Below are positions 1 through 11,939 of a DNA stretch of 64,000 nt, in pieces. The position numbers were made by a program, and so were the translations under genes. Every line of letters starts with the position of its first letter. Position 1 is the first letter of the stretch. A model generated the notes under the pieces. That model was not told the DNA's origin, did not search any database, and saw only the letters and a program-made list of their open reading frames with translations. The DNA is taken from positions 308,506 to 372,505 of the forward strand of contig JACGCM010000630.1 of assembly GCA_014058105.1 (NCBI GenBank). The letters run 5' to 3'. The stretch comes from Kingdonia uniflora. Taxonomy: Eukaryota; Streptophyta; Magnoliopsida; Ranunculales; Circaeasteraceae.

Positions 1-1
1 C

Positions 2-100
2 CTTTACAGAAACGAACTTCAAATGGAAACTATGAAGGAGAAGGAGTCAGTGCTTGAACTAACTCTTCAAGCAGAAGGTCTTCTTAGAGCCAAGAAATGA
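2..100 (+). other. Possible 3' end of a coiled-coil coding sequence
   Basis: One frame is open from the window edge to a TGA at 98-100. It gives 32 residues rich in Glu, Lys and Leu that look like the end of a coiled coil. No family is recognised. It could be the end of a host gene, a retroelement accessory ORF, or chance. Confidence 0.2.
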
Positions 101-803
101 TGATTGTGCAGGGGCAAATTTCCAATCTCTATCTCCCTTCTCTACTACCACCACCATTAGGGAGTTAGTAGAGATTAAGAGAACCCGACCGTAGAATCCA
201 ATCCTATACAAGATACCGTCAATACTGCCTAGCAGTTACACCGGACCCCGTATCTGTCTCCTCAACCTTGTTCTCTGTAAGGATGCGGAGGCACCTCCAA
301 TGTTGCTAGCCTGTTAATACAGCGTAATGAAATCTCCACATACAATAAAAATCTTCTTCTCCTGACATGCCTTGATACGTCGGTAGAACGGGAATGGGGG
401 TGGGCATCTCCAAGGATTGATTACCAAAATATCGCAGAAATTCTTTCTTCATAAACCATTCTCTAGGTCTTTACCATTGCCAGTCTAGATTTCCAGAGAA
501 TGTTTTAACAAATAACGTACTTTGCCAAAATCCTCAGTACAGGTACTATTTATATAACCTTCTTATTTAATGCGCAGATACATTTCCAAGCAGTCATTAT
601 TTAATACAGAGCCATCCTCAGAACCCTAAACGTCGCGTATGTTCGTATTTCCATCATCATTTAATACAAATACATCCCTCCATAAAAAAGAATACCCATT
701 TTCAATACCAGTCAATTTAGCATTAACTACATCATATCTCTTCAACTTCCAGCACCACATAACCATAAACTCTTTCTCAACCAAAGCCACTCGTGACTTC
801 AGT
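101..803 (+). other. Non-coding 3' internal part of an LTR element
   Basis: No supported gene. The stretch runs into a purine tract and an LTR, so at least its right part is the 3' untranslated internal region of the element that owns the LTR at 818. The ORF at 639-842 runs into the LTR and has no recognisable features. Confidence 0.35.
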
Positions 804-817
804 TGTGAGGGGGCGAT
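804..817 (+). other. Polypurine tract before LTR
   Basis: A purine-rich GTGAGGGGGCG stretch directly precedes the TGTAGG start of an LTR. It matches in form and position the tracts at 46629, 9899 and 20561, and it sets the element orientation as plus. Confidence 0.6.
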
Positions 818-1430
818 TGTAGGGACCTATCTTTCGACCTAACGCTATTCGAACTACTTTTAATTCGTGCTACCTCCATATCAGACTCATACATTTTACA
901 AATGACATAAATAGTCAACAGTGTCACCTAGCCCACAAACTGATGAAGAACGTGGATCGAGCATAATAAGAAAATGTGAACCAGTCAAAGATACCTGTCT
1001 CTCACGAACTCAACAGTTATCTAGTCAACCATCACTTACCTCATTATTCGGATAATGTGCTTCAACACGATAATGAGCTACGAGTAAAGCCTATATAAAG
1101 AAAAAGTTCCAAAAGAGACAATGAGCAAAAAAAGAGATACAAGATATTTACAAGAAAACCAGATTTTCTATTCTCAAACACCAAATTTCTTATTCACAAG
1201 ATCCAGTATTTCTAGTTCGAGAGATCACTTGTAATAAGATATCAGCCTCAAGCAATAACAATTATTATTATTAAAACCCTCAACTTGAGGTCGTGGTTTT
1301 TTACATATTTGAAGGTTTTCTACGCTAAATCATCTATGTCATTTCTTGCTTTACATTAGTTTTTATCACAGGTACATTGGTATAAGAGCTAACTCCAAGA
1401 CAGTTCGAGTTATAGAATTAGGCCATTACA
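818..1430 (+). mobile_element. 3' LTR of a Gypsy-type retrotransposon
   Basis: The sequence starts TGTAGGGACC and ends CCATTACA, giving the short inverted termini TGTA/TACA of an LTR. A polypurine tract lies directly to the left. A TATA-like box TATATAAAG lies at 1092-1100. The first 20 bases and the last 200 bases resemble the LTR at 46641-47136 (shared segments around 'cagcctcaag' and 'gaggtcgtggttttt'), so both belong to one family. No second LTR of this element is visible in the window. Confidence 0.65.
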
Positions 1431-4225
1431 TGGCAAATCTTAATTAGTAATATGGAAGCAAGAATGCAAATCCCACACACTAGCCGGAAGCTGTGATTGT
1501 TATAATAGTGGCCTAACAATTATCTTAAATCGTTAAATTAGGTTCTCCGTCGAAATGGTATGAGGTACTCACAATGTTGAATCATCTATCCCATTTAGTG
1601 GTAAAATAATTATCAAAAGCCTATGAGTTCAACTCCCAAGTACCTGTCAAGTCGCATCGATCGACCTTGATTGGTTAATCCATGAACTAAACCTATGATC
1701 AAATGATCTAAGTAAGAAGTCATGCTAACATTGCATTCCTATATTTTTAATAATATGCAAACATAAGACTATCTCCTAGATGCATCTATAATGACCATAA
1801 ATAATCAAGTGGGTCACTATGTAGATGGATAGGTCCACATGTATCTCCATAAATACATTTGGAGCAAAGGCCAGAGATCTTACTCCACCTTGGTCATACT
1901 AGGATGAAATAATAAACTTTCCTTAAAATCAATCGTTATACGTACACTCTCTGGATCTTCTTTCCTTTTAAGGAAAGTTGAAATATAATTCTGATAATCT
2001 TCCTCACTATCCTAGCTCAGAGGAGTGTATTAGAAATTGTTCCAATAGCATGTTCTAACCTTTAGACATTGAGGGAATGCACAAAATTTTGTCTATCATT
2101 TTTTCTGATAGTCATGACGTGATAAGCATTATCATATATCTTCCTAAAACTTAGTAAAATCTGGCTAGATTTACTAGTGTATAAGGTGGACTAGATACCC
2201 CGTATCATACCATTAAGGAGTAATAGCATGACGCACGCAGTACATTTTATCATGTTAGTTGTGCCAATGATATTTGTGACATCCCCAATGTATAAGGTTA
2301 GAGACAAGAAATATGTTCATATCTCAAAAGGATCGAGTACATGGTAGTAATATCTCTTAGACATATGTCGTCACTCATCCGATTATCGATCATGCTCAAT
2401 GAGCAGACTGATCCATAGGCGAGTTGTATATAGTAGATCAACTATCATACATAGAATTTAACTACTTCCCAAGCAATAAATTCATAAAAGTAAAAAAAAT
2501 CAAAGAACAATCTCACAGATGGGATACCGAACCAGTGTATGTCACGAGCATTCTATTAAACTAACCAGTGAAGAGTTCCCAACTTAGTCAATGATAGTAT
2601 TAATAAAGCAAAAGTACTACTATACAAAAAGTAAAGTTACTACTTGGCAATGCTCTCTAAGTGACATCATCCATCTATTGAGATGTTAATATTGTTCATT
2701 CTTAGAACTTGATTGAAAGTTGCATTGGTACCATGGGAGAAATTGATGGTCACAGAATCTATCATAGCGAGGTCTGTGCCAGCCATAATCACGTGATAAA
2801 TCTGGGTATGGGAGTTTATTTCGAGATTCTTGTGCCTGCCTATCTCGTATATATTTACAAAATCTTCCTATTTCATTTTGGTCAATTGGTGAACTTCTTG
2901 TTCCTCTTACCTCAGGTTAGTGATGGCTGAAATTTTAATCCTGTCGCTGTTACCACCTCTCATCTATCCACGGTTGCGACCCTGTCTGCAACTTCCCTTG
3001 TCACTAAACCCAACATTTTGTGACCCTGGCGCATGCTTATTCTTAGTCGGCATAAGCTTGAGGTTCTTAACCAGTAGCTTATTATTTTGCTCGGAGACGA
3101 TGAAAACTTGAATTTTTTCTGCGTGGACAGTGAACTATCAAATATTACCTTGGAAGTACAGTATTTGAAGCGTAGAAAATATAATAGAATATTTCCAATA
3201 TTTTTATTTACTTCAACTATTTCTCCATGTGAGATTATAATGGAGTTGTACTGCCGAATAAAAATTATGCCGCAGTATAGGGTAATTCATTATCAGGTCT
3301 TCCTGAATATGGAGGCGAGGGTGCAAATAAGGCTCATACTTTATTATTTAGAGACTCATTGTTCTCAACAATAGTCTTTTCCAAATTCTACAATAGTAGT
3401 TGGATTTCAGTATGCATAAAGGTTAAGTTTATTGGTACCAAAAATGAAAATTACAGTATGGGAGGTACTCAATGTTTTGAGTGTTGGCAACATCTATTAT
3501 AAATGTAGATCAATACCAGTAGTAGTACTTGATAAATATTTCTTGCATAATGGTAATTCATAGTATTCAAGTCAGAGATTCCCAATCATAACTTGTAGGT
3601 AAACCTTGGTCATATCCTATTACTCATGAAATCCTATTTAAGTATATGATTTCCAATCATTACTTGTGGTTCATAGTATATAGCGCAAGAAAGTACATGA
3701 TTCCTAATCATTACTTTCAAGTGAACCCTGTTCATAGCTTTATGCTCATGAGATTATATTAAGCGTTAAATCCCAATTTTACCTCATAAAATGGCGATCT
3801 TAACCTTAAAATGCATTTTAATAGTCTCTTAGCTAAGAAAGCTATTCAAAATCACTAGATGTTGCATTCCTTATTCTAGAAACTAGGGTGTTCTAATCCC
3901 TAGAGTTCTATAAGGTTTGTATATTCTAGCCAAATTACCCTATTTACTACGAATATGAGGGGTGTTAGATATTTAGTTGATAAGTGGTCCCACCCCAAAG
4001 TCTGTTGGGTTCATAAAATAGGTTGATTATTCCTATCTTTAAACTAACATTCTAGGGTACATACTATAGGTTGCTATTAGTGCATATATACCTCTAAATG
4101 TTATCATGTAACATCTAATTGTACCTAGATACGTAAAATTAGCTCTTGAGACACCAATTTATTAGAAATAAAACTATGTCAATTCCCAATTGATTTATAA
4201 TTTTTTATCCTTGACAATTAATTAT
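1431..4225. other. No supported gene; weak short repeats
   Basis: No recognisable protein domain on either strand. Open frames at 2709-3374 are short and have no family features. At about 3570-3780 a phrase like 'atgattcccaatcattactt' recurs three or four times at 50-70 bp spacing, an imperfect tandem repeat. The stretch is probably decayed repeat DNA. Confidence 0.4.
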
Positions 4226-4249
4226 GATTTAGATATGTCTCCCAGTCGT

Positions 4250-4790
4250 ATCAATGAACGCTTCCCTCTCCCGATCATTTCAGTGCTCCTCGATGCCACA
4301 GCTGGCCATGAACGCCTATCCATGATGGACGCGACTTCGGGTTACAATCAGGTACCCCTTCTCCCTGATGATCAACTTAAAACTTCTTTTATCACCGAAC
4401 AAAGGCTTTACTGTTTTAATGTTCAAGCCTTACCAGCACGGGTGTCACTTACTAGCACCTCATTACTACTATATTCAAGCCCTTGCTTGGCAAGTCAGTC
4501 AAAGTTTACATCGATGATATACTTTGCAAAAGCCTCCACAAACATACCCATATACAAAACTTGATCGAAGTCTTCTCAATCCTTCAATCATACAACATGA
4601 AATTAAAGCCAGATAAATGCCAATTCGGTGTCTTCTCCATAAAATTCCTGGGCTACCTCATTAGCAAACGAGGCATTGAGATCGACCCTACCCAAATTTG
4701 AGCCCTTGTTAATATGCCTTCTCCCCAAACAAAGAAAGATGTCCAAAAGGTAACAGGAAAAATAGTAGCCCTTAACCACTTTATTAAAAA
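4250..4790 (+). pseudogene. Gypsy reverse transcriptase, broken
   Basis: RT copies element RNA into DNA. The translation shows the palm start FPLPIIS, then SGYNQVPL, and after a frameshift near 4430 the catalytic YIDDILCKS (the YxDD motif), then KPDKCQFG and FLGYLISKRGIEIDP, all in the order of Gypsy RT. The fingers region before FPLPIIS, present in the second element, is absent. At least one frameshift and one stop (about 4700) separate the blocks. Confidence 0.85.
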
Positions 4791-5870
4791 TCCTCTAACC
4801 ATAGTGCCTGGATATTCTCTCTCCTGCGTAAGCAAGGCGTCCATAAGGTCAAAATGAAAAACCCCAAAGTTAATTGGATACTCGAATGCGAACAAGGTGA
4901 ACAAGCTTTCCTCAAACTCAAAACTTACCTTGGTCAACCTCTTGTCATGAGCATCCCGGTCGAAGGTGAAATGCTTTCCATGTATCTAGTAGTCACCGAT
5001 GAATATATCAGCTCAGTCCTTATTCAAATAGAAACGAGCATCGAAAAACTTGTCTACTTCATTAGCAAAACTCTCACACCAGCCGAAACACGATAAAAAA
5101 AACTCGAAAGACTTTTCCTTACACTCGTCTACACTTTTCAAAAGCTCAAACCCTTTTTCCAAACATACCATATACGTCTCATCACTAACTACCCCCTTCG
5201 AGAAATCCTCGCCAAGAAAGATAAATCTTGATGGGTCCAACAATGGTCTGTCTACCTTGGTGAGCATGATATTACTTTTGAGAAACAAGTATCCCAAAAG
5301 GGCCAGGCAATTGCCAATTTCTTAAACGACTTTCCGGTCGAAGACATCGAGTGGGAAGAGTACGAAGATGACATACCCAAAGATTAACCAGAACAAAGCG
5401 ACCCCTGGAACCCAAATGTCGTTTGATATCTCTTTACCGATGGATCTGCAGGACTAAAAGGTTTTGGGATTGGAATTGTCCTTGTCACACCATCAAATGA
5501 CCGAATCGAAAAGGCCATCAAGTTAAACTTCGAATGTACCAACAACGAGGCCGAATACGAAGCTTTGATACATGGTCTCGATCTAGCCCTCGAATTGGGT
5601 GTCCCCAAACTAGTCATATTCACCGAATCACAGCTCGTCTAGCAATAATATACCGGCGATAACCAGGCGAACAGTTGCATGGCTTTGAGTATGCAGCACT
5701 CGTCTGCCAGCGCATGGATCGTTTCTGTGAAAAATCATCGATCACACATTACCTTCAAGGTAAAAATAGACATGCTGACGCCCTCGCCTACATTGCCGCC
5801 ATATTAGGCCAATCCGAACCTCAAAAACTCTGCATTGAAGTACTCAAATTCCCAAGTATTTAATAGATGG
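4791..5870 (+). pseudogene. RNase H region, including archaeal-like RNase H
   Basis: The first part (4850-5390) is the RT-linked RNase H: ECEQGEQAFLKLKTYLGQP, then YFISKTLTPAETR, then YHIRLITNYPLREILAKKD. The second part (about 5430-5860) begins LFTDGSAG and includes TNNEAEYEALIHGL and FTESQLV, which is the archaeal-like RNase H that Tat elements carry after pol RNase H. The catalytic Asp of TDGS and the Glu of NNEAEYEAL are both present. Several stop codons interrupt the reading frame. Confidence 0.8.
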
Positions 5871-5959
5871 AAATCAATACCATTAATACTGGGGGCGAGA
5901 GTCTCGATCCCCAACACTGGCGTACACCTTTCTTTGCATACTTCAACCATGCCACCGTA

Positions 5960-6990
5960 CCAGAGGACCCAAAAGCCAAATGATCTTTATTGGAAAACTG
6001 CCAACGGTACATCATTCTCAAGGGTAGCTTACCCCGTAAATCACCGAACGGAGTACACCTTTACTGCATCTCTCAACAAGAAGCTGCAACCATCATTGCT
6101 AAGCTCCATAAAGAAAACTGCGACTCCCACACTGTCGGCCAATCAATGGCTCTCCGAGTAATAACACAGGGTTTATTCTGGCCTGATATGAAGAAGTAAG
6201 CCGAAGAGTATGCGAAATACTGCAACAAATGCCAACATCACGCCCATGACATTCACAGACCCCTCAGAAAACCTCCACTGCAGCCAAGTTGCTTGGCCCT
6301 TTAAGAGATGGGCCATCGACCTGGTGGGCCCTTTCCCCAAGGCTTTAGGCCGCAGAGAACATATCCTCGTTGTCACAGATTTTTTTACTAAATAGGTCGA
6401 AGTCGTGCCATTATGTAAAACAAGGGAAGAAGAAGTCACCAAATTCCTCTGGGAAAATATTGTCATACGTTTCGGCTGTCCACATATGATTCAATGCGAC
6501 AACGGTCCTCAGTTCGCAGGGAACAAGGTTCAAATATTCTTCAAAAAATACAACATCATCCTCTCTCCATCCATATCGTATTACCCACAAGGGTATGGTC
6601 AGGTCGAAGCAATAAACAAAACTATAGTCGATGGTCTTAAGAAACATGTCGACGAGAAGAAGGGACACTGGGTTCAGGAGTTACAACATGTACTCTGGGC
6701 TTACCGTACTGCACTACGCAAAGTGACAGGCTGTACTCCTTTCCTTCTAACCTACGGTACCTAAGTCATCTTATCAACTCAGTTTGAGGTCCCAACACGC
6801 GACCCCAATCTCTCGGATAAAGATAATGAGTTCAAACTTGGATCTAATATGTTATGGATCGATGAAACCAAAAACCGAGCCTTAGTTAACCTCAGACATT
6901 ACCAGATCTCTCTCCAAAAATCATACAACAAGAGGGTTCGACCATAAAACTTTAATATAGGCGATTAGGTACTTCACCGAGTCACCCCCT
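5960..6990 (+). pseudogene. Gypsy integrase, broken
   Basis: Integrase joins the DNA copy to the genome. The N-terminal zinc-binding block reads as LHKENCDSH followed by CNKCQHH (HHCC type). The core shows WAIDLVGPFPKALG, then IQCDNGPQFAG, then [16 protein letters not shown], which supplies the D, D and E catalytic residues. YRTALRKVTGCTPFLLTYG and ALVNLRHYQ follow, as usual for plant Gypsy integrases. Stops at about 6197, 6393 and 6762 show it is dead. Confidence 0.85.
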
Positions 6991-7229
6991 CCTCGAAACC
7001 ATGTAATGCCGGCAAGCTAGCATAATCTTGGGAGGACCATATGTGGTGTACGATAAAATAGACAAAGGATCGTACTACCTTATGACTGAAGCCAAGGAAA
7101 TTTTACCCAATCTATGGAACATGATGCAGTTAGTCTCATACAACAAGCCGCAGCTACCATCCCTCACCATTGATGTAACCACAGTATAATCAATAAAAAA
7201 AATTCCCCCCTTGCGTATCGTATCATATC

Positions 7230-7680
7230 TCAGTAAACTTTTTGATTTGGGCAAACCTAAATATCCAGTCAACCCTTCGACCTGACTGATACTTGGGGGA
7301 AACCTCGAAGTTTTTCAAAGCTTCAATTCAAGCAATCCCGAGTGGCATGAATAGTAAAAATACTCGACTCTCAGGGGTGCATTAGGGCCGACTACGTCTT
7401 TCTTCGTTCAGGATCAAACCCGCGGATAGAAATACCCAGGGGCGATCTCGAAGCTTAGTAAACTTCTAATTTAGGCAAACCTGAGTATCCATTTAGCCAT
7501 TCGACCCAACTGATACTTGGAGGCGACCTCAAAGTTTTTCAAAGCTCCAATTCGAGCAAACTTGAGTGGCATGAATAGTCAACAGACTGGATACTCGGGG
7601 GCGCATTGGGGCCGACCACGTCTTGCTTCGTTCAGGATCAAACCCACAAATATAAATACCCGAGGCGACCTCAAAGCTCT
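7230..7680 (+). repeat. Two-unit ~225-bp tandem repeat in the 3' region
   Basis: Two copies of a roughly 225-bp unit start near 7233 and 7458 with 'agtaaact...atttgggcaaacct' and contain 'ggcatgaatagtc' and 'gttcaggatcaaaccc'. The same unit occurs about six times at 15390-16560 in the second element. Such arrays are typical of the 3' untranslated region of Tat elements. Confidence 0.8.
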
Positions 7681-9360
7681 CCCATACACGCGTCCCCGAG
7701 GAGAGATCTCTCCCACATACGCGTCCTCATCCTCGTTCTTTTCACTACTTCCCTTACTCTCTTCAGCCTCCTCCCTATCCCCTTCGTCCCCCACATTCCC
7801 CAACGATCGACCTCAGGCTCCTCACCCCTTTCCTTCTCTTCCACCTCTTCATCACTCTCCCCAACCATCCGAGCTCTACGTCGACTCCTCCTCACCAGTT
7901 GCGATTTGCAACTCTTCGGCGTCACTACTCCCCTCCCCTCGACCAGACTTACTCTGCTCATTTATTTCATCATTGTCCTTGTCTATCAGCCTCATCCTCG
8001 AAGCTCTGCGGGTACGTATTATACCTTATAAAAGAAAAGGGAAGTCATTAGCTTGAAATATTCGAGTATTAAGTCTTGAGTTTATATTATACTATCACCT
8101 ACCCCATTATCAATCATCGTTCATAGCAAAAACTGACTATTCGCCTACTATCTCCTCTTCTCCCAAACATATCACCACTAAGAAATTAATCTTCGAGGGA
8201 TCTTTTAGTCTACTCTCTCAAACCCTACCATAGCTACGCCATTAATGGCGCAACAGAAAGCCTTCTTCCCCAATCCCACCCAAGAAATTATAAGAGAGAG
8301 TCGTACTACAACACAAAGGGTCAAAAAACCTTCCTGCTCGGTGGAGATGGCCGTACCAACGAAGAACTACTGCGACAATGCCATCCACCCTTTACAGCAA
8401 CAATGGATTTTCCTCCTTCCTTCCTCTCCTCAGCAACAATGGTGTTTTGACTTGTTTGTTTGCGTTTCTCTGTTTGATTGATAATGATTCCAGTCTCTCT
8501 CTCTTTCTCCTCTTAAATATAGACCACTAAACTACCTCAGTTTCCCAAACTGTAATCATAACCACTACCCCCACTACCTCTTCCACTTCCCTCCACATTT
8601 TCAGTTATCATGTGATTTTACACAACTACCGCTGCTGAATACAAATGTGTGAACACCATACTTTTACTGGTTATGAAATGTCCCAGCTATATCTCGAACC
8701 CTCGAGTCCTTTTGAATACCACAGTTGTCCAAGTGCATATTCTGCCAAATACCTTCGAATACTTATCACCTTCGACAACAGGCCTTTGACATACTGTCAC
8801 TTCCTGCCATGTCGACCTCACCTAACTACCACATGGTATACACCTTATACCTACAACCGACATATCATGGTTATTGTCTGCACCGGTACACTGCTCAATG
8901 TACAGTGTCCTATCTAACAACTCTGTAAATAAGGCTGTCAGATCCTTGCATTCGAAGTGCCACAAGCCTCAACCAGTTTGTGTCTACATTCTTTGATCTC
9001 TCGAGCCATATTATTGTGATCAACCTAACCCGTATCCTTGAATAATTTTTAACCCTCGACCTTGGCCTATTGTTCAACTCTCCTAACGAACCTTCGACCA
9101 AATTACTTCTTCTTTGAACCCTTTCGAATGTTCCATATCGCACATAAGTTTCTTTTTTTCCTATTTCAAATACTAACCACGCCAATGTTATTATTGACCT
9201 AGTTATCTACCAGCAAATACTTTAAACTAAGTATGCACACATCAATCAAGAATGTTTTATTTTATTCCACAAAAAAGGAGAGAAGAAAACAGGAAACAAA
9301 TACAATCCTACCCACAATAACATAAGCAACCCCCTACTTGCACACAAGACAGTTCTTCCA
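7681..9360 (+). other. Tat 3' region without a supported gene
   Basis: Pyrimidine-rich, Ser/Pro-biased sequence that aligns by eye with 18400-20020 of the second element. The long antisense accessory ORF found there between repeats and this segment is missing here. The open frames at 7517-8056 on either strand come from compositional bias. Confidence 0.5.
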
Positions 9361-9657
9361 CTACCACAGACACCCCTTACCCCCATCCTCGGCCTCCACT
9401 AGCTGTTCTGCCAACGTCCGCAGCGCGTAGGAGCGCTCTGTCACACTTTGCAGGTGCTGCTGGAACATGGTCTACCAAAAAATGAACCCCTCGGCCTCCT
9501 CCCTTTCTCTTCTCGTCAACTCCTCCCGGTGTAAGTCCACTAGTTCTGGTAGTGGTGCCCCCAGGTCCCTGCGTCTGAAGTACATCCGCTTCAGCTCCTA
9601 GTACTTTTCTTCCATACGTGCCTCCTCCTCTATTCTCTTTTGATAACGAGTTTTCAT
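9361..9657 (-). pseudogene. Small antisense accessory ORF (about 98 codons), copy 1
   Basis: Read on the minus strand from ATG at 9657 to TAG at 9361, the frame gives 98 residues with two internal stops. A homologous frame lies at the same place before the 3' LTR in the second element (20028-20340). Shared blocks include KY..L...., RDL...LP.LV.LHR, E.A..F.FW..M.Q..L, and ERS.ALR.LA..LV.A. Protein-level similarity between copies of a non-coding 3' region suggests it once encoded a protein. Function unknown; charged and probably helical. Confidence 0.5.
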
Positions 9658-9898
9658 GGTGTCTAAAAAGGCAGATGTTCAGAACAGTAAACAAAGAAGA
9701 TGAACAGGGTTTACAATGCATGATCCCCTCCAACCCTATTTATACCCAGTTTAAGGAAGTATTAATAACCCCCTTAATCAGTATCATCACCATCAAATCC
9801 CTTAGAAATTGGCACATTCACACCAGTCAACCTTCAAACTTCCCACGCATAACAATTTTCTCAGCACGCGCCATCTACAATAATTTTGAAGGCATCAG

Positions 9899-9913
9899 TT
9901 GAGAGGGGGAGAA
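9899..9913 (+). other. Polypurine tract of first Tat element
   Basis: GAGAGGGGGAGAA lies directly before the LTR start at 9914, as expected for the plus-strand primer site. This shows that the LTR at 9914 is the 3' LTR of the upstream internal region. Confidence 0.7.
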
Positions 9914-10629
9914 TGCAGTTACCTACTCGCAGCCTTCCAAGACTAATCGAACACTAGAAGGCTACATCAAAGCTTACCAGATACTCGAAGCCTAGGAAAC
10001 CAGCAAAACAACCAAAGGCATATGATCTACCTGAAGCTTTCCATGACTAACCGAACACTCGAAGGCCACCACGATAGTCAAAGCCTAAGATAGTCAGTCA
10101 TTATCCAGAGCCTAGTACAAACTCCAAAAGAACTTTGACCATATTGGTACATGGTCGAAGGCATACAAACCTGACAGCCAGCTCACCAGACAATACAATG
10201 AAATAAGCCGACAGACAGCTACAGTGTTAGAACTGACCTCACGTACCGGACAGCTGCCCTAAAAGGGTATACATGCTATATGACCTCGTATGGTGACTCG
10301 TCCCCTCCTATCCTCTATAAATAGGAAAGGAGAAACATCATAAAGTGGTTAAAAAAACTCAGCCCAACTCCCCCAATATCAAAAGCCTTCAAGCACTTTC
10401 GAGTTCTACTTGATTCGAACTGTAACTCCCCCAATATATATATATATAATCTTCCATTTAAATCCTCGCTAGCGGTCGTAGAGAGCACCAATTCATGGAC
10501 TTCACGCAAGCATGTTTGTATAGTGATTCTTCTTATTTTTGTCATATATATTTGTTGAATCCTCTAGTCGAAGTTAAACCCCGACGGTGTAAGTGTGTGA
10601 ACTCCCTTCTACGTGATCACACCCCTACA
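9914..10629 (+). mobile_element. Tat LTR shared by two internal regions
   Basis: 716 bp from TGCAGTTACC to CCCCTACA. It matches 20576-21296 along its length: both start with 'tactcgcagcc' or 'tacttgcagcc', share 'gaacactcgaaggc' phrases and end with similar 'cccctaya' sequences. A polypurine tract lies to the left and a pol region to the right, so it serves as 3' LTR of the first and 5' LTR of the second internal region. No clear primer-binding site follows it. Confidence 0.8.
10316..10323 (+). promoter_or_regulatory. LTR TATA box
   Basis: TATAAATA within 'cctctataaatagg'. The same box is conserved at 20988-20995 in the partner LTR, so it is the likely core promoter of the Tat element. Confidence 0.65.
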
Positions 10630-10959
10630 TACCTTACCACAACTGCGTCAAAGAATGCAACGTCCTCCAAAAGCCCCAAACCCTCAAAGAGATGTTGTCC
10701 AAAGTAAATTGATACATCAACCTTGAGTATCTCTGGGAAACTAATCGCCAGGGACAAGCCTCCACCAACAACCACAACAACCAAACACAACCATGGTCGC
10801 TCCCATCTATAGCGAGACCGACAACTGAAAATGCAGCAACTTCGATGACCAATCCACCCAGCCTCGCAAGAAGCAGCCCATGACAGCCCTACCCAAACTT
10901 ACTGTTCCCATCAGTACCATACAACCAATCATCCAGGCCGACCTTCTTTGGCGAACCCC

Positions 10960-11270
10960 TAACCCCATCTAAGTCAAGAAGGATGAACCATAAGTGCAAT
11001 TGTCATCCCACCAACAAGTATTTCGAGTTACAACGCTCACTAGAGATAATACTCAAAGTAGGGCGCCTGCACCAGTATGTTGCCGATCTCCCCAATTACA
11101 TCGATGGGTAGTACCTCAAGCCTCAGGCAGCCCCGAATACAGGACCTGATAAGGTAAACATCTTCCAAGCCCATATAATCGAAGTCAACAATATCGATAG
11201 TGGTCACACCCGAAGCAAACGAAAGCGAGTCAAAGAATATTGTAAACTTACTTACTAGTAAAAACTCTCA
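10960..11270 (+). pseudogene. Gag C-terminal remnant of Tat element
   Basis: The translation contains HKCNCHPTNKYFELQRSLEI followed by LKVGRLHQYVADLPNYIDG. This matches the gag C-terminal zinc-finger-like block of Tat elements, where a C..H....C..L motif is followed by a helix and a [GR]LxxYV phrase. The main gag domain is absent upstream. Stops at about 10970 and 11109 break the frame. Confidence 0.65.
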
Positions 11271-11299
11271 GTCCTCCTACCCAAATCAAGTTGTCATCC

Positions 11300-11800
11300 T
11301 CGACCCGAAGGTATATCCTTCATCGACTGTGACATCTCTCATGTTCATTTTCTTCATTCCGACCCCTTAGTCATCATGGTCAAGGTCAAGTACCCAATCC
11401 TCCACACAATGCTCCTTGACACCGGAAGTGCCGCCGATGTACTTTTTCTTTAAATAGTCAAGGTTATGCGAAAGACTGATCAGATCACCTGAGCCAATAT
11501 AGAACTAAATGGCTTTAATGGCTCCACAGAGGTCACCGTAGGAAGAATCAACCTTCCCATCACCGCAGGCCCAATGGTCTTACTAACCAGCTTCCTTGTC
11601 ATCGACAAAAAATTAGAATACCTCAGCATTTTGGGCCGCGACTGGCTCCACGCCATGAAGGCCATACCTTCGACCTATCACAAAGTTTAGCGTTTTACCA
11701 CCCAATGTGGCACATGGGACATGAAGGTATCCCAAAGATTAGCTCGATCCTGCGAGCATCCAAAAACCGATCTTACGTGGAAACTGGTCAAACCATAGCA
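11300..11800 (+). pseudogene. Retroviral-type aspartic protease, broken
   Basis: The protease matures the polyprotein. The active site reads MLLDTGSAADVLF (D-T-G-S at about 11416-11427). Downstream are INLPITAGPMVLLTSFLV and ILGRDWLHAMKAIPSTYHKV, the usual ILGR-W-HxMKAVPSTYHQ block of plant Gypsy proteases. Stops at about 11453 and 11687 interrupt it. Confidence 0.75.
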
Positions 11801-11939
11801 TTTACAGTAACTTTCCTTCCCCAACCCATCGATCCCAGACACCAACCCACCAACCATCAAACCCATAATATATATTGAACTCGACAGCCCTGGTCGAGGA
11901 ACATTTATTGGCAGCTCCTTGGCAGACGACAAAAAACTT

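Larger units (their letters stand above)
4226..9913 (+). mobile_element. Truncated Tat-type Ty3/Gypsy element (first of two)
   Basis: The order RT, RNase H, a second archaeal-like RNase H, integrase, long 3' region and polypurine tract is that of plant Tat-lineage Gypsy elements. The left end is cut inside RT: similarity to the second element at 12.25 kb begins only near the residues FPLPIIS. LTR, primer site, gag and protease are missing on this side. The element ends at the LTR at 9914, which is also the first LTR of the next element. Many stops and frameshifts make it inactive. Confidence 0.85.

Noticed and set aside
2709..3374. Cluster of three short open frames
   Set aside because: No domain, no conserved partner in the window, overlapping in different frames; compatible with chance.
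7517..8056. 179-codon Ser/Pro-rich open frame
   Set aside because: It lies in the pyrimidine-rich Tat 3' region, all frames are partly open, and the matching part of the other element does not keep the protein.
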